From assembly GCA_958450325.1 (NCBI GenBank), contig OY288244.1, positions 36,579,424 through 36,643,423 of the forward strand: 64,000 nt of DNA, given 5' to 3'. Both the position numbers and the translations under genes were made by a program. The stretch comes from Agrostemma githago. Taxonomy: Eukaryota; Streptophyta; Magnoliopsida; Caryophyllales; Caryophyllaceae. The notes under the pieces were generated by a model. It saw nothing but the letters and a program-made list of their open reading frames with translations, had not been told where the DNA came from and ran no database searches. Below, in pieces: positions 23,009 through 32,919 of the stretch; position 1 is the first letter of the stretch; each line of letters starts with the position of its first letter.

Positions 23009-25572
23009 TGTGGACATGACATAGGTCCACCCCGACGTGGCCACGCGCGGGTTTCGGGAGGCGAATGAATCTCCATATGAGAAGGGATCGAATGGAAATT
23101 TAAATCGAAGTGGAGTCGCCACCGAACTTTGTGGGAGTTCGGGCCCATTCGAACCCACTCTATGTCGTAGTGGGCCGTGTACAAAATACGGCCCATTTCC
23201 GATGTCAGAGTTTATTGGGCTCGCCCCTTTGCATTTGATACCGATACTGACATTATCGAATATCGTGTATTGAATGACTCTCGTGCGCCAACGGTTTCGG
23301 GCATCCGGAAACCGAGGTTCTGTGTAAGGGGTGAGGGTACGTGTTGGGAAGCCCAAGAAGGACACCCAACCCCGCCCGCACATTGGCGGCCTCTACTAGG
23401 ATATCGAATGATTTTCTAATACGCGCATTAGTTGAACGGGAAAATGCTTATGCAAACATTGTTTTCCCTAAGCATGTGAGAAATTGAAAGGGTTTCTATG
23501 TCGATTTAATGCAACTAAAATCTTAACGTCAAAGTTGTATTTTAGCATGCGGGTTCATTTTAGTACGATAAAACAAACAATTAAATCAACAAGAAAGAGA
23601 CAAACGGTTAGTAGCGGTATAACGATAATAACGGTTTGCATAAATATGGAATGATGTAAATATGATGATGCATGGCTTGAAAGAATGATGCTTCACGTGA
23701 TAGATTAGGCACGTGTTGACTTAAGTCATAAAAAATGGTTAACAAGACTCGAATGCTATTGTAAGACTCACGGTTTGATGCGATAGAAGGGCCACTCGAC
23801 CAAGTCATTGAGGGACTCGACCGAGTGGTCCTCTGAAAAGTGTTCTGTCTCGTTTTCGGGACCCTACTCGATCGAGTTATTGACCAACTCGACCGAGTAC
23901 GTCGCCACTCAACCGAGTCATTGCGAGACTCGACCGAGTGGAGGTCGTCAGAACCTTCTGTCTCGTTTTTGGGGTGCCACTCGACCGAGTGGGCTAGGCA
24001 CTCGATCGAGTGCCCCCTGTACGAACCAGGGTTCGCTCGCAATTTTGTTAATGATTCCGAAATTGCTTTTGATTTTTGCTAAATTGTTGACTTTGTTGAA
24101 TCGGGCATAAATATTGATTAATTTGTGCTCGATTCGTGTGTATGATACTCGTCATATCCAACGTGCGATCATTGAATCGACATCGGATATTAGAGCGAAA
24201 TAAAAGTTGATTGCTATAAGTCATTTTTGAATCAACCAAGACGATATAAATTCCCTCCGCGTTTATGGCGTCGCATTAATTCTTGTCGAATTGTATGACG
24301 TCCATACTAACATCAACGAGAAATCGGGTTGGTTTGACTATTTGACTAAGTCGTTAGATTCGACATCCAATTATGGAATTGGTATCGAACCTAAAGATTG
24401 ACACTTGAATAAAAAAACTTGATTCCCTCGGCTTCTCCGACATCGTATTAAATTCCTAGGGATTATGTGATGTCGGATCCGCGTCAACGGGTTTCGACCC
24501 TTATTAAAAGATGTTCGATTTGAAAGATAGTTTTATAATTGACGATATGTGCGATTAGATAATAACGATGCGAATGAAAACAAGAAAATATTGTTTAAGT
24601 TGACTCGTTTCAATAATCAAGTGCTAGGGTGTCAGGATAAGCCACCGGGAACGCTGTGTGCGGTACACTTGTATATTCGGGTTTCCTTATCCCGACATCC
24701 TTTGCACTCGACACAAATCCGCGAGTATTTTAATGTTTTAATACTAGCGATATTAACGATATTATGATGCAAACAACATAAAAAAAACGATTATGACGAC
24801 GAAGACAACGCGAGAAAGACAAGAAAGGAGAAGAAAAGGGGTTTTTACACCCTCAACCTACATGTTTCTTACGCTCGGACTGGACTCGTAGTTGTGGCTT
24901 TCACGGGATTATCGAGTATGTAGGCTAAGTTGTGGTGGTTAGGGTTTTGAATTCCTAAAGCTAGGTTTAGGGTTTGCTAGTGTAGTACTAGGGTAGAATT
25001 AGGGTTGAATAATTGTGTGAAAAGTTGTGAATTTGTGTGTTGCATGGGGTGTATATATAGGCTAGGCCAATGTACCCCGGTTAGGGTTACTCGACCGAGT
25101 AAGTGGCTGACTCGGTCGAGTGGCCCATTGTGCCTGCAGTCGGGCTCAAACAAGGGTCCACTCGATCGAGTGGGCTGAGCCCTCGATCGAGTGGCTCAGC
25201 TGGGTTGCGCGGGTCCAATGTTTTGGACCGTAGCTTTGGATGTTTGATGAGTTTTTACTTTTTGAGTTGGATTTTTGTGTTTGGGTGGCTGTTTTGTATG
25301 TCTCGGAAACAACTTTGGCCGGGGTTGACCCAATCGCTAAAAAGTCGGTTTTATTTCCGGTGTCGGTTTTGGCCCAAATTAGTCTTGTTTGACTCGGAAC
25401 GGTCCACTGGGCCTGGATTTGAGGTCTGTTTTGTGAGATTTGTACTCCATAAGTGCTTAAGCCAACCACAAATGGTTCTGAGCGCGTAGAAACACGTTAG
25501 CGTTCGATCATCATCGGGTGTTTTTTTGGAAACTGCTATAGACACCTTGCAGTCAAAATGCGGGTGTCTACA
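23009..25572 (-). mobile_element. Solo LTR of a Tat-type element, duplication GTTTG
   Basis: 2564 bp. In minus orientation it begins TGTAGACACCCGCATTTTGA and ends CATGTCCACA, the same termini as LTR A and LTR B of the Tat elements at 47771 and 56635. GTTTG occurs directly on both sides (23004-23008 and 25573-25577), so this is a clean insertion later reduced to one LTR by recombination. It carries a TATA box at 25051-25059 and two arrays of ACTCGACCGAGT-type palindromes (25089-25194 and about 23794-24020). Confidence 0.95.
25051..25194 (-). promoter_or_regulatory. Tat solo-LTR promoter with four palindromes upstream of TATA
   Basis: TATATATA near 25052-25059 is followed 30 bp upstream by TACTCGACCGAGTA (25089-25102), GACTCGGTCGAGTGG (25110), CCACTCGATCGAGTGG (25159-25174) and CCTCGATCGAGTGG (25181-25194). 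LTR A has the same block at the same distance. Confidence 0.7.
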
Positions 25573-26639
25573 GTTTGTAATCGGGTTTCAAAAACATTTA
25601 GTCTTAGACACACTATACAAAGAAAACATACAAAAAAGAAAAGGCAAACAAAAAAAACACAAGTAGAGTCATGTACTCCATACCCCATCGTCAATCAAGC
25701 ACAAAATCAACAACAACACCCAAAATGCTCATCTTCGAGAGCCTCCAAATAGCAACAACCTAACTCCTCTACGAAAGTAAAGAAGAAAGCGAAAAGGAAG
25801 GAAGTTACCAAGCGTGTTGCTTCCATAATCTCTTCAAAACGTGCTATCAAGGTGGTGGTTACCTGTAAGAGTAGAGAACAAGACCATACACGGGACACAA
25901 AAACGAGAAAAGGAAATGAAAAAGAAAGAGAAAATATTTTTGGTTTTTGGATTTTTTTGCAAATTTTTATGATTTTTGGAAGATTTTTGAGAAAACAAAA
26001 GATAGTAGATCCCTCCCCACACTAAAACTGTACATTGTCCTCAATGGACAAGTAGGAGAAGAATGAAAAAGACGGAAAAGGAAAAAGAAGAAAAATCTTT
26101 TTGGTTTTTTATGAATTTTCGAATGTTTTTGAATTTTTTGAAATTTTTGGAAAACGAAAATGAATGAAAAGAAAACAGTAAAAGAGTGGCGGGCATAGGT
26201 GCAATCACATCACCTAGACCTACCCTAGCCAAGTGGCTAAGAAATCAAATGAAATAAAAGAAGAGAAATTAAAATAAAAGCGTGAAAAATTGGGCGTAGG
26301 TATAGTCACGTCACCTAACCCGGATTTTCAAATTAGAGAAAAATGAAAAGAAAGAAAAGCAAATTGAAAGAAAAATGAAGAGAATTTGGATTTTCAAAAG
26401 ATGAATGGCGTAATCACATCGCCTAAAGACCGGGAGCAATACCAAGGCCGCTTTGGCCGCAACAATCGGCCAGTAGGACAGCTTGCAATTTTTGGTTAGA
26501 GGTAAAACAATCACAATGATCATGATAATGATAGTGGAACAAGGAACAAAATTAACCCAAAGTCACACAATTATAAACACATAAAGACTCACCGACACAA
26601 CACACAGAACACACACACACACACACCACACTATCTACC
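25573..26639 (-). other. Non-coding Athila-type 3' region, right half
   Basis: Continuation of the element 2 body after the solo LTR, A/G-rich and without a gene. It resembles 9760-10700 of Athila-NA1, including blocks of the type TCCCCACACTAAAACTG near 26012 and repeated ATCACATCACCTA motifs. Confidence 0.6.
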
Positions 26640-27381
26640 GACTCCGGGAGAGGGTCTAGTCTGAAGTATCATTCCCGTAGGATGGACTAGGAGACCCAGG
26701 GTAGGATGGTATACCCTCGAAGGATGGTTGGGGTGAAAACTCCTCCGGACCGTCGCTAAGAGAGAGGGCATAGTCGGGCTCAATCTCACGAAGGTCGTAG
26801 ATCGTACGACCTTCGGGCAAAGTGTAGTGCGCATACTCCCAAACTCCCCTTTCTCTCGACTCAGTCTTGGTTAGTCGGAATTCACCTGGTCCAAAAGGTA
26901 GGTCCCAATTGTGGTGAACAAGGATAGTGGTTCGGTCTGTGTTGGGAACGATTAAAGCTCTTCAATGGCTAATGTAGACGAGGCGTTGATGGGTAAACGA
27001 AAAATCCAAGTCAGAAAATAAGCCTCATCAAGCCAAATGGAATTGTCAAGTGGGGTAAGTTGGTCGGTCGAATAACCCAATTTGTTCGCAATTATTGTCA
27101 CAAGACCTCCACAATCTACGAAGGGGCGTTGGGTGACAATGATATGGTGGAAGTGCAACGCCACGAGAAGTGGTAGGTCTAAGGGGTTAAGGTTACCGAG
27201 CAAAGAGTCACAGATTAATTGCAAGACACACACATCAAGAGTATAGATATTATCGGTCGAGGGTAACAAGCAGTGGGAGAGCGTCTCATAGAAGTAACGA
27301 ATTGTGGGGTTACAGATTTTGGAGGCAAAAGATGAATTCGACTCGTAACCCCTTTGACAGCGTGATATTCGCTTCCAAAGG
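26640..27381 (-). pseudogene. ATHILA-domain (env-position ORF) remnant
   Basis: The frame ending at 26952 reads LPLLVALHFHHIIVTQRPFV followed by DCGGLVTIIANKLGYS. This matches the pattern of the plant ATHILA ORF family (PF03078-like), the uncharacterised protein Athila elements encode after pol. It stops at a TAA (26952-26954). Similarity seems to continue through further stops and a frame change in a Pro/Ser-rich tail ending near 26660. The N-terminal part is missing because the Athila-type LTR at 27382 cuts it off. In complete Athila elements this ORF lies just before the 3' non-coding region, which fits the neighbouring 25573-26639. Confidence 0.65.
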
Positions 27382-28975
27382 TGATGGTGGGATTTGCCGT
27401 GGGTCCTACCGATCAATATATAACCAACTACTCCTAACGGTAGCTAGGGTAAGTCGGGTCGTGTCCACGGAGACGGTATTGTAGAGTCTAGACTAGGTCC
27501 ACTCACAAACAAGGCTAAGTTACACAAAAAAACACAAAGAAATGATAATTGATGAATTATGATGGGAGAAGAGGTATGAACAAGACTAACAATGAATAAG
27601 CTATAACAAAAACTAATGAACAACTAAAGATTACCTAGGCAAATAAACTAGAAAAGATAATCGACTAAAGAGATAGAGAAATCAAATATGGAAAAGAGTA
27701 GGGTTAGGTCGGGTTCATAAGCATAGTAGGATGATTGGGTAATCAAGGGTGTAGGTGCCACTTAGTTACTAAGGTCGGTTTGCGCTCTCGCGCCAAAGCC
27801 AAAGTCCGCACTCTCGTGTCTAAGACTAGACCCGAACATTCATGCAAGATGCTACTCAAAACACAAACATTCAACCACAAATCGAATACACAATGAGAAG
27901 AAGAGAACAAGTATGAGAAGCATTGGCCACTACTACCCACACAAGCAATACAACAAACACATGGTATGCCCAATAAGTGACTAGCAACAAAGGAATCACC
28001 TTTACCCACAATAAAGCCCTAATCACCCATAATCCACACTTAATCCCCCTACTAACCCCACAAAGAGTCTACTCACTCATAATGAAACTAACTATAACAA
28101 TGATAAGAGAAATCAACATAAATAACCAAACATTCATTATGAACAAACAAGAACAAATAAACAATATGTAAAGATTAAAACTTGATAAATTAACAAAGAT
28201 TAAGAGAAAAGAAATTATATCCACTACAATAGGATGAAAAAGATGAGAACTTGAATTAATAAGAAACCCAAATAAAACTCCAAGGTTGTCAATCTTGGAA
28301 TAATCTTCAATAATCTCCTCAATACAAGAATAAATACTTGAATTAAACTAGGATTAACTAAAGATTAACTAGAGATGAAAAGAGGCTAATTAGGGTTTTG
28401 AATGCTTAAGAGAGGTCTAAAATAATCTAGGGTAAAGTATGGTGCTTAAACATTACAAGGGAGGAGTATTTATAGGGTTACAAGAATGAAGGAGGAAGAT
28501 AAAAGAGTCACGTGCTACAGCTCGCTCATCCCGTCCGGGACGGTTCGGTCCCGACCGGGACGGTCTGATCCCGACCGAGACGGGTTGGTCTCACCCAGGA
28601 CGGACCCAAAACAGGAGCAGTGCATTTTGCGCACCTCATCCCGGATGGGATGAGGTCCTTCCCGTCGGGGATGGGTCTTGTAGGCCTCCAATATGATCTT
28701 TAAGGTCCCTCCTTGCTTCTCGTGTGCTCTCATCAACTCTCGGGTCTCGGGATCGAGTCTAAGGGGCTCGGGATCGGGTCTCGAGGTCTTGGGGTCGAAT
28801 CCAAGGCATCGAGTGATCGTTCCTTCACTTCGTTGGCTCCGAAAAGTGTATGTATTGAGTCGGAATCGCTCCAACTATTCATGAATGGTCTCGGGGACCT
28901 GAAACGAACTAGAGGAAGCATAAGTAGCCCATGAACCGCTCCCAAGGAGCGATTTCGCAAGGAAAAAGAGACCAA
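27382..28975 (-). repeat. LTR of a third Athila-type family (truncated at its right end)
   Basis: In plus orientation it starts TGATGGTGGGATTTGCCGTG and follows the Athila-NA1 LTR landmark by landmark: GGGTAAGTCGGGTCGTGTCC near 27447, ACATTACAAGGGAGGAG, then CCGCTCCCAAGGAGCGA near 28936. It stops after GACCAA at 28975, about 45 bp before the expected CA terminus, where LINE-3 ORF1 sequence begins. No matching duplication flanks it and no primer site follows on the left, so it is a solo or rearranged LTR of a sister family of Athila-NA1. Confidence 0.8.
28467..28670 (-). promoter_or_regulatory. Third Athila-type LTR promoter: TATA box and CCCG/CGGG arrays
   Basis: TATTTATA lies at 28467-28474 (minus TATAAATA). 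Starting 56 bp upstream are CCCGTCCGGG (28530), CCCGACCGGG (28550), CCCGACCGAG (28570), CCCGGATGGG (28640) and CCCGTCGGGG (28661). The spacing from TATA equals that in Athila-NA1 (55 bp), but the central bases differ from GATC and the symmetry is imperfect. Confidence 0.6.
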
Positions 28976-29467
28976 ATTGCAGGTCTGACTGGCAAATTTC
29001 TCCAGTTGGATTCTGCCACTGTTGAAAAGACGAGGCTTGGGTTTGCAAGAGCTCTTGTAGAAGTTACAGTGGGGCAAAACTTCGCTGAAAACATTACGTT
29101 TAAAAATCCCAAGGGAGACCTTGAAATCATAAAAATTGAATACGAGTGGAAGCCTGTCCTATGCTCTAAGTGCAAGGCACTTGGACATGAGGCGCCAACC
29201 TGTAGAAAAGGCAAATTGGTACCAGCTACAGTTCAGAAGAAAATCTGGAAGCCGAAAGTTGTGGATGCAGGGACAACGGTGCCCAAAACTGTTGTTCCTG
29301 TACCGATTTCTGGTGACATGACTGGAGGAACCTCGTATACGGCAATGGTGCAAACTAACTCTGCTAAGAGAGGAGAGCCTGCGAAGGTGAGTGAAACACA
29401 GGAAGGTCTCAATATTGTTACCCCTACCACAAGTTTATCCAATGAAGATCGGCTTCTGGAATGTTAG
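28976..29467 (+). CDS. LINE-3 ORF1, C-terminal part (DUF4283 end and zinc knuckle)
   Basis: The LINE-derived frame starts at about 28976 (IAGLTGKFLQLD) and keeps the end of the DUF4283 fold (KTRLGFARALVEV). A zinc knuckle, CSKCKALGHEAPTC, follows with all four ligands, then a hydrophilic tail ending in RLLEC. The stop at 29465-29467 is GAATGTTAG, the bases that in ORF2 frame encode the start of WNVRG. The overlap with ORF2 is 26 nt. In-frame codons upstream of 28976 come from the LTR and are not part of the gene. Without its N-terminus and start codon this ORF1 is not expected to work. Confidence 0.85.
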   Translation: MAGLTGKFLQLDSATVEKTRLGFARALVEVTVGQNFAENITFKNPKGDLEIIKIEYEWKPVLCSKCKALGHEAPTCRKGKLVPATVQKKIWKPKVVDAGTTVPKTVVPVPISGDMTGGTSYTAMVQTNSAKRGEPAKVSETQEGLNIVTPTTSLSNEDRLLEC

Positions 29468-32400
29468 GGGTCTAAACAGTGTAAATAAACAAAGGGAGGT
29501 AAAACTTTTTCTTAGCAATAAAGATGTGGGTCTTTTTGGCCTCCATGAAACTAAAATAAAGAGTGCTAATAACTCGTTGATCAATAATAGAATGCTAGAA
29601 GGTTGGTGTATTTCGACTAACACTCATACTCATCCTGGGGGTCGGGTGTGGGTGTTGTGGAAACCGTCTCAGTATGATGTCACTCCGTTGGAATATAATC
29701 CCCAATTCATACATTGTAAAGTGCGGCACTTGGACTCTGATGCCCAGTTTCATTACACTTTGGTGTACGCATTTAATGATGGGGTGGATAGAAGGTGCCT
29801 GTGGAGTAGATTAGAAGATATTGCGAAGGGCATTCTAGGTCCTTGGGCTGTTGGGGGGGACTTTAATACTGTGGTATCTCCTAATGAAAGGTTGGGGGGA
29901 CAAACAAAGCAAGCTGATATGGATGAATTCATTGACTGTCTAACAAATTGTGACTTGAGGGACATTAAGGCGACAGGAGCGTGGTTCACCTGGTCAAATA
30001 AGCAGGATGTAGAATCAAGGAAGTACAGTAGGCTCGACAGATTTCTTATCAACTCGGATTGGCTTGATGCAATGCCTGATTTCCAAGCTCATTTTCACCC
30101 AGAGGAGCTCTTCGATCACAATCCTTGTACGGTTAGTAAGAAGGGTTTGGATGAGAAACGATCAAAAAGCTTCAAATATTTTCATATGTGGAGTATGGCT
30201 CCGGGCTTTAATGACATTGTGAAGACTGGTTGGGGTGCTGATATCCAGGGTACTCCGATGTACCGTGTTGTGAGGAAATTAAAAGCCCTTAAAATGGATC
30301 TTAGAAAACTTAACAAGGCGCACTTTGCTGATATAGAAATCAAAACTGAAGTACTGGCAAAAAAGTTGCAGGACATACAAATCGATATTGCTGAATTGGG
30401 TCCCTCTGATGCGCTTATAGGGGAAGAAAGGTGTATTACTCAAGAGTTGCAGTTCTGTGCTAAAGCTAGGGACAGTTATTTGGCCCAAAAAGGTAAACCT
30501 ACTTGGTTAGAACATGGGGATGCAAACACGAGAGTATTCCATCAAGCGATCAGACAACGTGTGATAAGAAATAAGGTCACCCAAATCAAAGATATCCATG
30601 GAGTACTATGCACTGAGACTGAGAGCATACAATCTGCATTCCTTGGTTTCTATCAGGGGCTTCTGGGTGAGAAGAGGCATGTCCAACCTGTCCGGGCGTG
30701 CATCGTTGCTCGAGGACCGATCTGCACCCCATCCCACCATAGTTCTCTCCTTACACCCATCACCAAAGATGAAATTGAGAAAGCGTTTAGGGACATTCCA
30801 GGGGAAAAAGCACCCGACCCGGATGGCTATTCGAGTTCCTTTTACAAGTATACGTGGGAGATTATAGGGAATGACGTGAGCAAGGCTATCATCGACTTCT
30901 TTGAACATGGACAGCTGCTTAAGCAGCTCAATGCCACGAATATTACGCTAGTTCCCAAATGTGATCGTCCTGAATCGGTCACACAATTTAGGCCGATTGC
31001 TTGCTGCAACATGATTTATAAGGTGATTTTGAAGTTGTTAAGTAATAGACTGACCATTATATTGCCACAAATCGTCAATGAAAATCAGGGTGCATTTATA
31101 AAAGGGCGATCGATCATTGAAAATGTCCTTATCTGTCAGGATCTTGTCAAGATGTACAATAGGAAGAATGCGTCTCCTAGATGTATGTTCAAACTGGACC
31201 TACAGAAAGCCTATGACACGATCGAATGGGATTTTGTGGAGGACCTGCTAACCAAACTGAACTTCCCCGACAGATTTATATCATGGGTTATGCAATGTGT
31301 GTCTACTACGACTTACTCTATCGTGTTGAACGGAGACTCTTTTGGGTTTTCTAAAGGCAAGCGTGGATTACGACAAGGCGACCCTATCTCGCCCCTTCTC
31401 TTTACCCTATGCATGGAGTATCTAACGAGAACCATTGATTTTGCTACATCCAGATGGCCATTTCACTATCACCCTCAATGGAAGGCCCTTAAACTTACCC
31501 ATCTTGTCTTCGCGGATGACTTGCTTTTGTTCTGTAAGGCGGATATCCCATCTATAATGCTTCTTATGCGTGCTGTTGCTACCTTCTCTCAAGCCTCTGG
31601 GCTTGACATGAACAAGGATAAATCAAAATTCTTCTACTGCGGGATGAAGGATATGGATAAAAACGATATTTTTCAGGTGACTCGTATTAAGGAAGGGTCT
31701 CTCCCCTTTAAATATTTGGGTGTCCCTATCCGGTCTGGTAAATTAAACCGTCAGGAGTGCAATATTCTTATTGAGAGGATTGTGGCTCGAATCAGAAGTA
31801 TTGGAGCCCGTAAGTTGTCATATGCTGGCCGAGTTACTTTGATCAACTCAGTCCTTAATACTCTCCACTGTTACTGGGCGAGTATCTTCCTCTTACCAAA
31901 GCATATTATTAAGAGGATTGAAGCTGTGTGTAGAAACTATCTGTGGGATGGAAGTGCCGATTACAGGAGGGTCCCTCTTGTTGCTTGGGATACTGTAACG
32001 GCCTCAAAAAAAGATGGTGGGCTTGGAATAAAGAGGCCAGGAATCTACAACATAGCTGCTATAGGGAAACTCGTGAATTGGATTTACGAGAAGAGAGATA
32101 GCCTATGGATCAAATGGGTATCTCATCTTTACCTGAAAATAGCGCAATGGAGTGATTATGTTCCTCCCAAAGATGTTCCTTGGTCATGGAGGACTATTTG
32201 CAAGGTAAAAGAGAAATTAAAGCTTGGATACCGGAATGATATATGGTTGCAGGATGACAAAGGGTACTCTACCCGGAGCGCCTACAACTGGATCGCTCTT
32301 CAGCCCACTGCCCCGCCTTGGACGACATTTGTTTGGAGCCACTGGAATGTACAGAAACATGCCATGATTGTTTGGATTATTATGCAAAAAGGAATCAACA

Positions 32401-32804
32401 CTAAGGACAAGCTATATAAGATAGGCTGCAGTAACGATGCTAACTGCTGCCTTTGTGATGCTGACCAGGAGACGATATCGCACCTTTTCTTTGATTGTGT
32501 TTATAGCTCCAGGTTATTGCTGTTAACCGAGCAACAAACGGGATTGGACCTTAACACTAATCGGGTGATACATAATGCTGATGGGTCTGTGAAGTGGAGA
32601 CTAACTGCGAGCGTGCTGGCAGCTACCTTCTATAATGTGTGGATGCAGCGAAATAAGGCGAGAATCGATGGAATTCTGACCAGGCCTGAAAACGTGTTGA
32701 AGCAGATTCTGTCCGAAGTGAGATTTTGCGTGAAGATCAAAGATACAGAAGACTTAACTGAAAGTGACGCCATATACCTCTGTAGAATTGGATATGAATG
32801 TTGA
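29442..32804 (+). CDS. LINE-3 ORF2: endonuclease, reverse transcriptase and zf-RVT, intact
   Basis: 1120 residues without stop or frameshift. The start is the ATG at 29442, which aligns with KIxxWNVRG of the other LINEs; the frame is also open 51 nt upstream but those codons belong to ORF1. Residues 1-230 or so form the APE-like endonuclease (WNVRGLN, HETKIK, GGDFNTVV, LFDHNP). The reverse transcriptase follows: PDPDGYSSSFYK, LVPKCDRPE, FRPIACC, FKLDLQKAYDTIEW, LRQGDPISPLLF and the catalytic FADD at 31509-31520. The C-terminal 200 residues include a zf-RVT region with CxLCDADQETISHLFFDC. The protein nicks target DNA and primes cDNA synthesis from the nick. This is the best-preserved enzyme-coding ORF in the window and could act in trans for damaged LINEs. 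Confidence 0.95.
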   Translation: MKIGFWNVRGLNSVNKQREVKLFLSNKDVGLFGLHETKIKSANNSLINNRMLEGWCISTNTHTHPGGRVWVLWKPSQYDVTPLEYNPQFIHCKVRHLDSDAQFHYTLVYAFNDGVDRRCLWSRLEDIAKGILGPWAVGGDFNTVVSPNERLGGQTKQADMDEFIDCLTNCDLRDIKATGAWFTWSNKQDVESRKYSRLDRFLINSDWLDAMPDFQAHFHPEELFDHNPCTVSKKGLDEKRSKSFKYFHMWSMAPGFNDIVKTGWGADIQGTPMYRVVRKLKALKMDLRKLNKAHFADIEIKTEVLAKKLQDIQIDIAELGPSDALIGEERCITQELQFCAKARDSYLAQKGKPTWLEHGDANTRVFHQAIRQRVIRNKVTQIKDIHGVLCTETESIQSAFLGFYQGLLGEKRHVQPVRACIVARGPICTPSHHSSLLTPITKDEIEKAFRDIPGEKAPDPDGYSSSFYKYTWEIIGNDVSKAIIDFFEHGQLLKQLNATNITLVPKCDRPESVTQFRPIACCNMIYKVILKLLSNRLTIILPQIVNENQGAFIKGRSIIENVLICQDLVKMYNRKNASPRCMFKLDLQKAYDTIEWDFVEDLLTKLNFPDRFISWVMQCVSTTTYSIVLNGDSFGFSKGKRGLRQGDPISPLLFTLCMEYLTRTIDFATSRWPFHYHPQWKALKLTHLVFADDLLLFCKADIPSIMLLMRAVATFSQASGLDMNKDKSKFFYCGMKDMDKNDIFQVTRIKEGSLPFKYLGVPIRSGKLNRQECNILIERIVARIRSIGARKLSYAGRVTLINSVLNTLHCYWASIFLLPKHIIKRIEAVCRNYLWDGSADYRRVPLVAWDTVTASKKDGGLGIKRPGIYNIAAIGKLVNWIYEKRDSLWIKWVSHLYLKIAQWSDYVPPKDVPWSWRTICKVKEKLKLGYRNDIWLQDDKGYSTRSAYNWIALQPTAPPWTTFVWSHWNVQKHAMIVWIIMQKGINTKDKLYKIGCSNDANCCLCDADQETISHLFFDCVYSSRLLLLTEQQTGLDLNTNRVIHNADGSVKWRLTASVLAATFYNVWMQRNKARIDGILTRPENVLKQILSEVRFCVKIKDTEDLTESDAIYLCRIGYEC

Positions 32805-32919
32805 TTTGAAGCATGTTTTTTGATACTAATCGTGTTTTGTCACTGATATCTTTGTACAGAATATGGCCCTTCTTGTATATTTTTTGATGAATGCAATTAC
32901 TTACATTTCACCAAAAAAA

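Larger units (their letters stand above)
21832..27381 (-). mobile_element. Body of the second Athila-type element, truncated
   Basis: The region starts with the polypurine tract TAGTGTGGGGTA (minus strand) and runs through non-coding DNA related to the 3' region of Athila-NA1. It is interrupted by a Tat solo LTR and ends in an ATHILA-domain ORF remnant cut at 27381. The gag, pol, primer site and 5' LTR expected further right are absent, replaced by an LTR of another Athila-type family. Confidence 0.75.
28976..32919 (+). mobile_element. LINE-3: 5'-truncated L1-type LINE with an apparently intact ORF2
   Basis: It contains the C-terminal part of ORF1, a complete ORF2, a 110-bp 3' UTR ending in TGCAATTACTTACATTTCACC and a seven-A tail at 32913-32919. 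The 5' junction at 28975/28976 is with an Athila-type LTR. The sequence after the tail does not continue that LTR, so it is not a simple insertion into the LTR. Confidence 0.9.

Noticed and set aside
22942..23419. Frames of 80-137 residues across the end of the Tat solo LTR, also at 49977-50316 and 58512-59005
   Set aside because: They recur because the LTR recurs, differ in length between copies and resemble no protein.
23794..24020. Regularly spaced palindromes considered as a CRISPR-like array
   Set aside because: Spacing is irregular, the repeats are short and lie inside a plant LTR; nothing prokaryotic is present.
28931..28975. ATG at 28931 as start of LINE-3 ORF1
   Set aside because: These codons come from the Athila-type LTR; LINE similarity begins only at about 28976.
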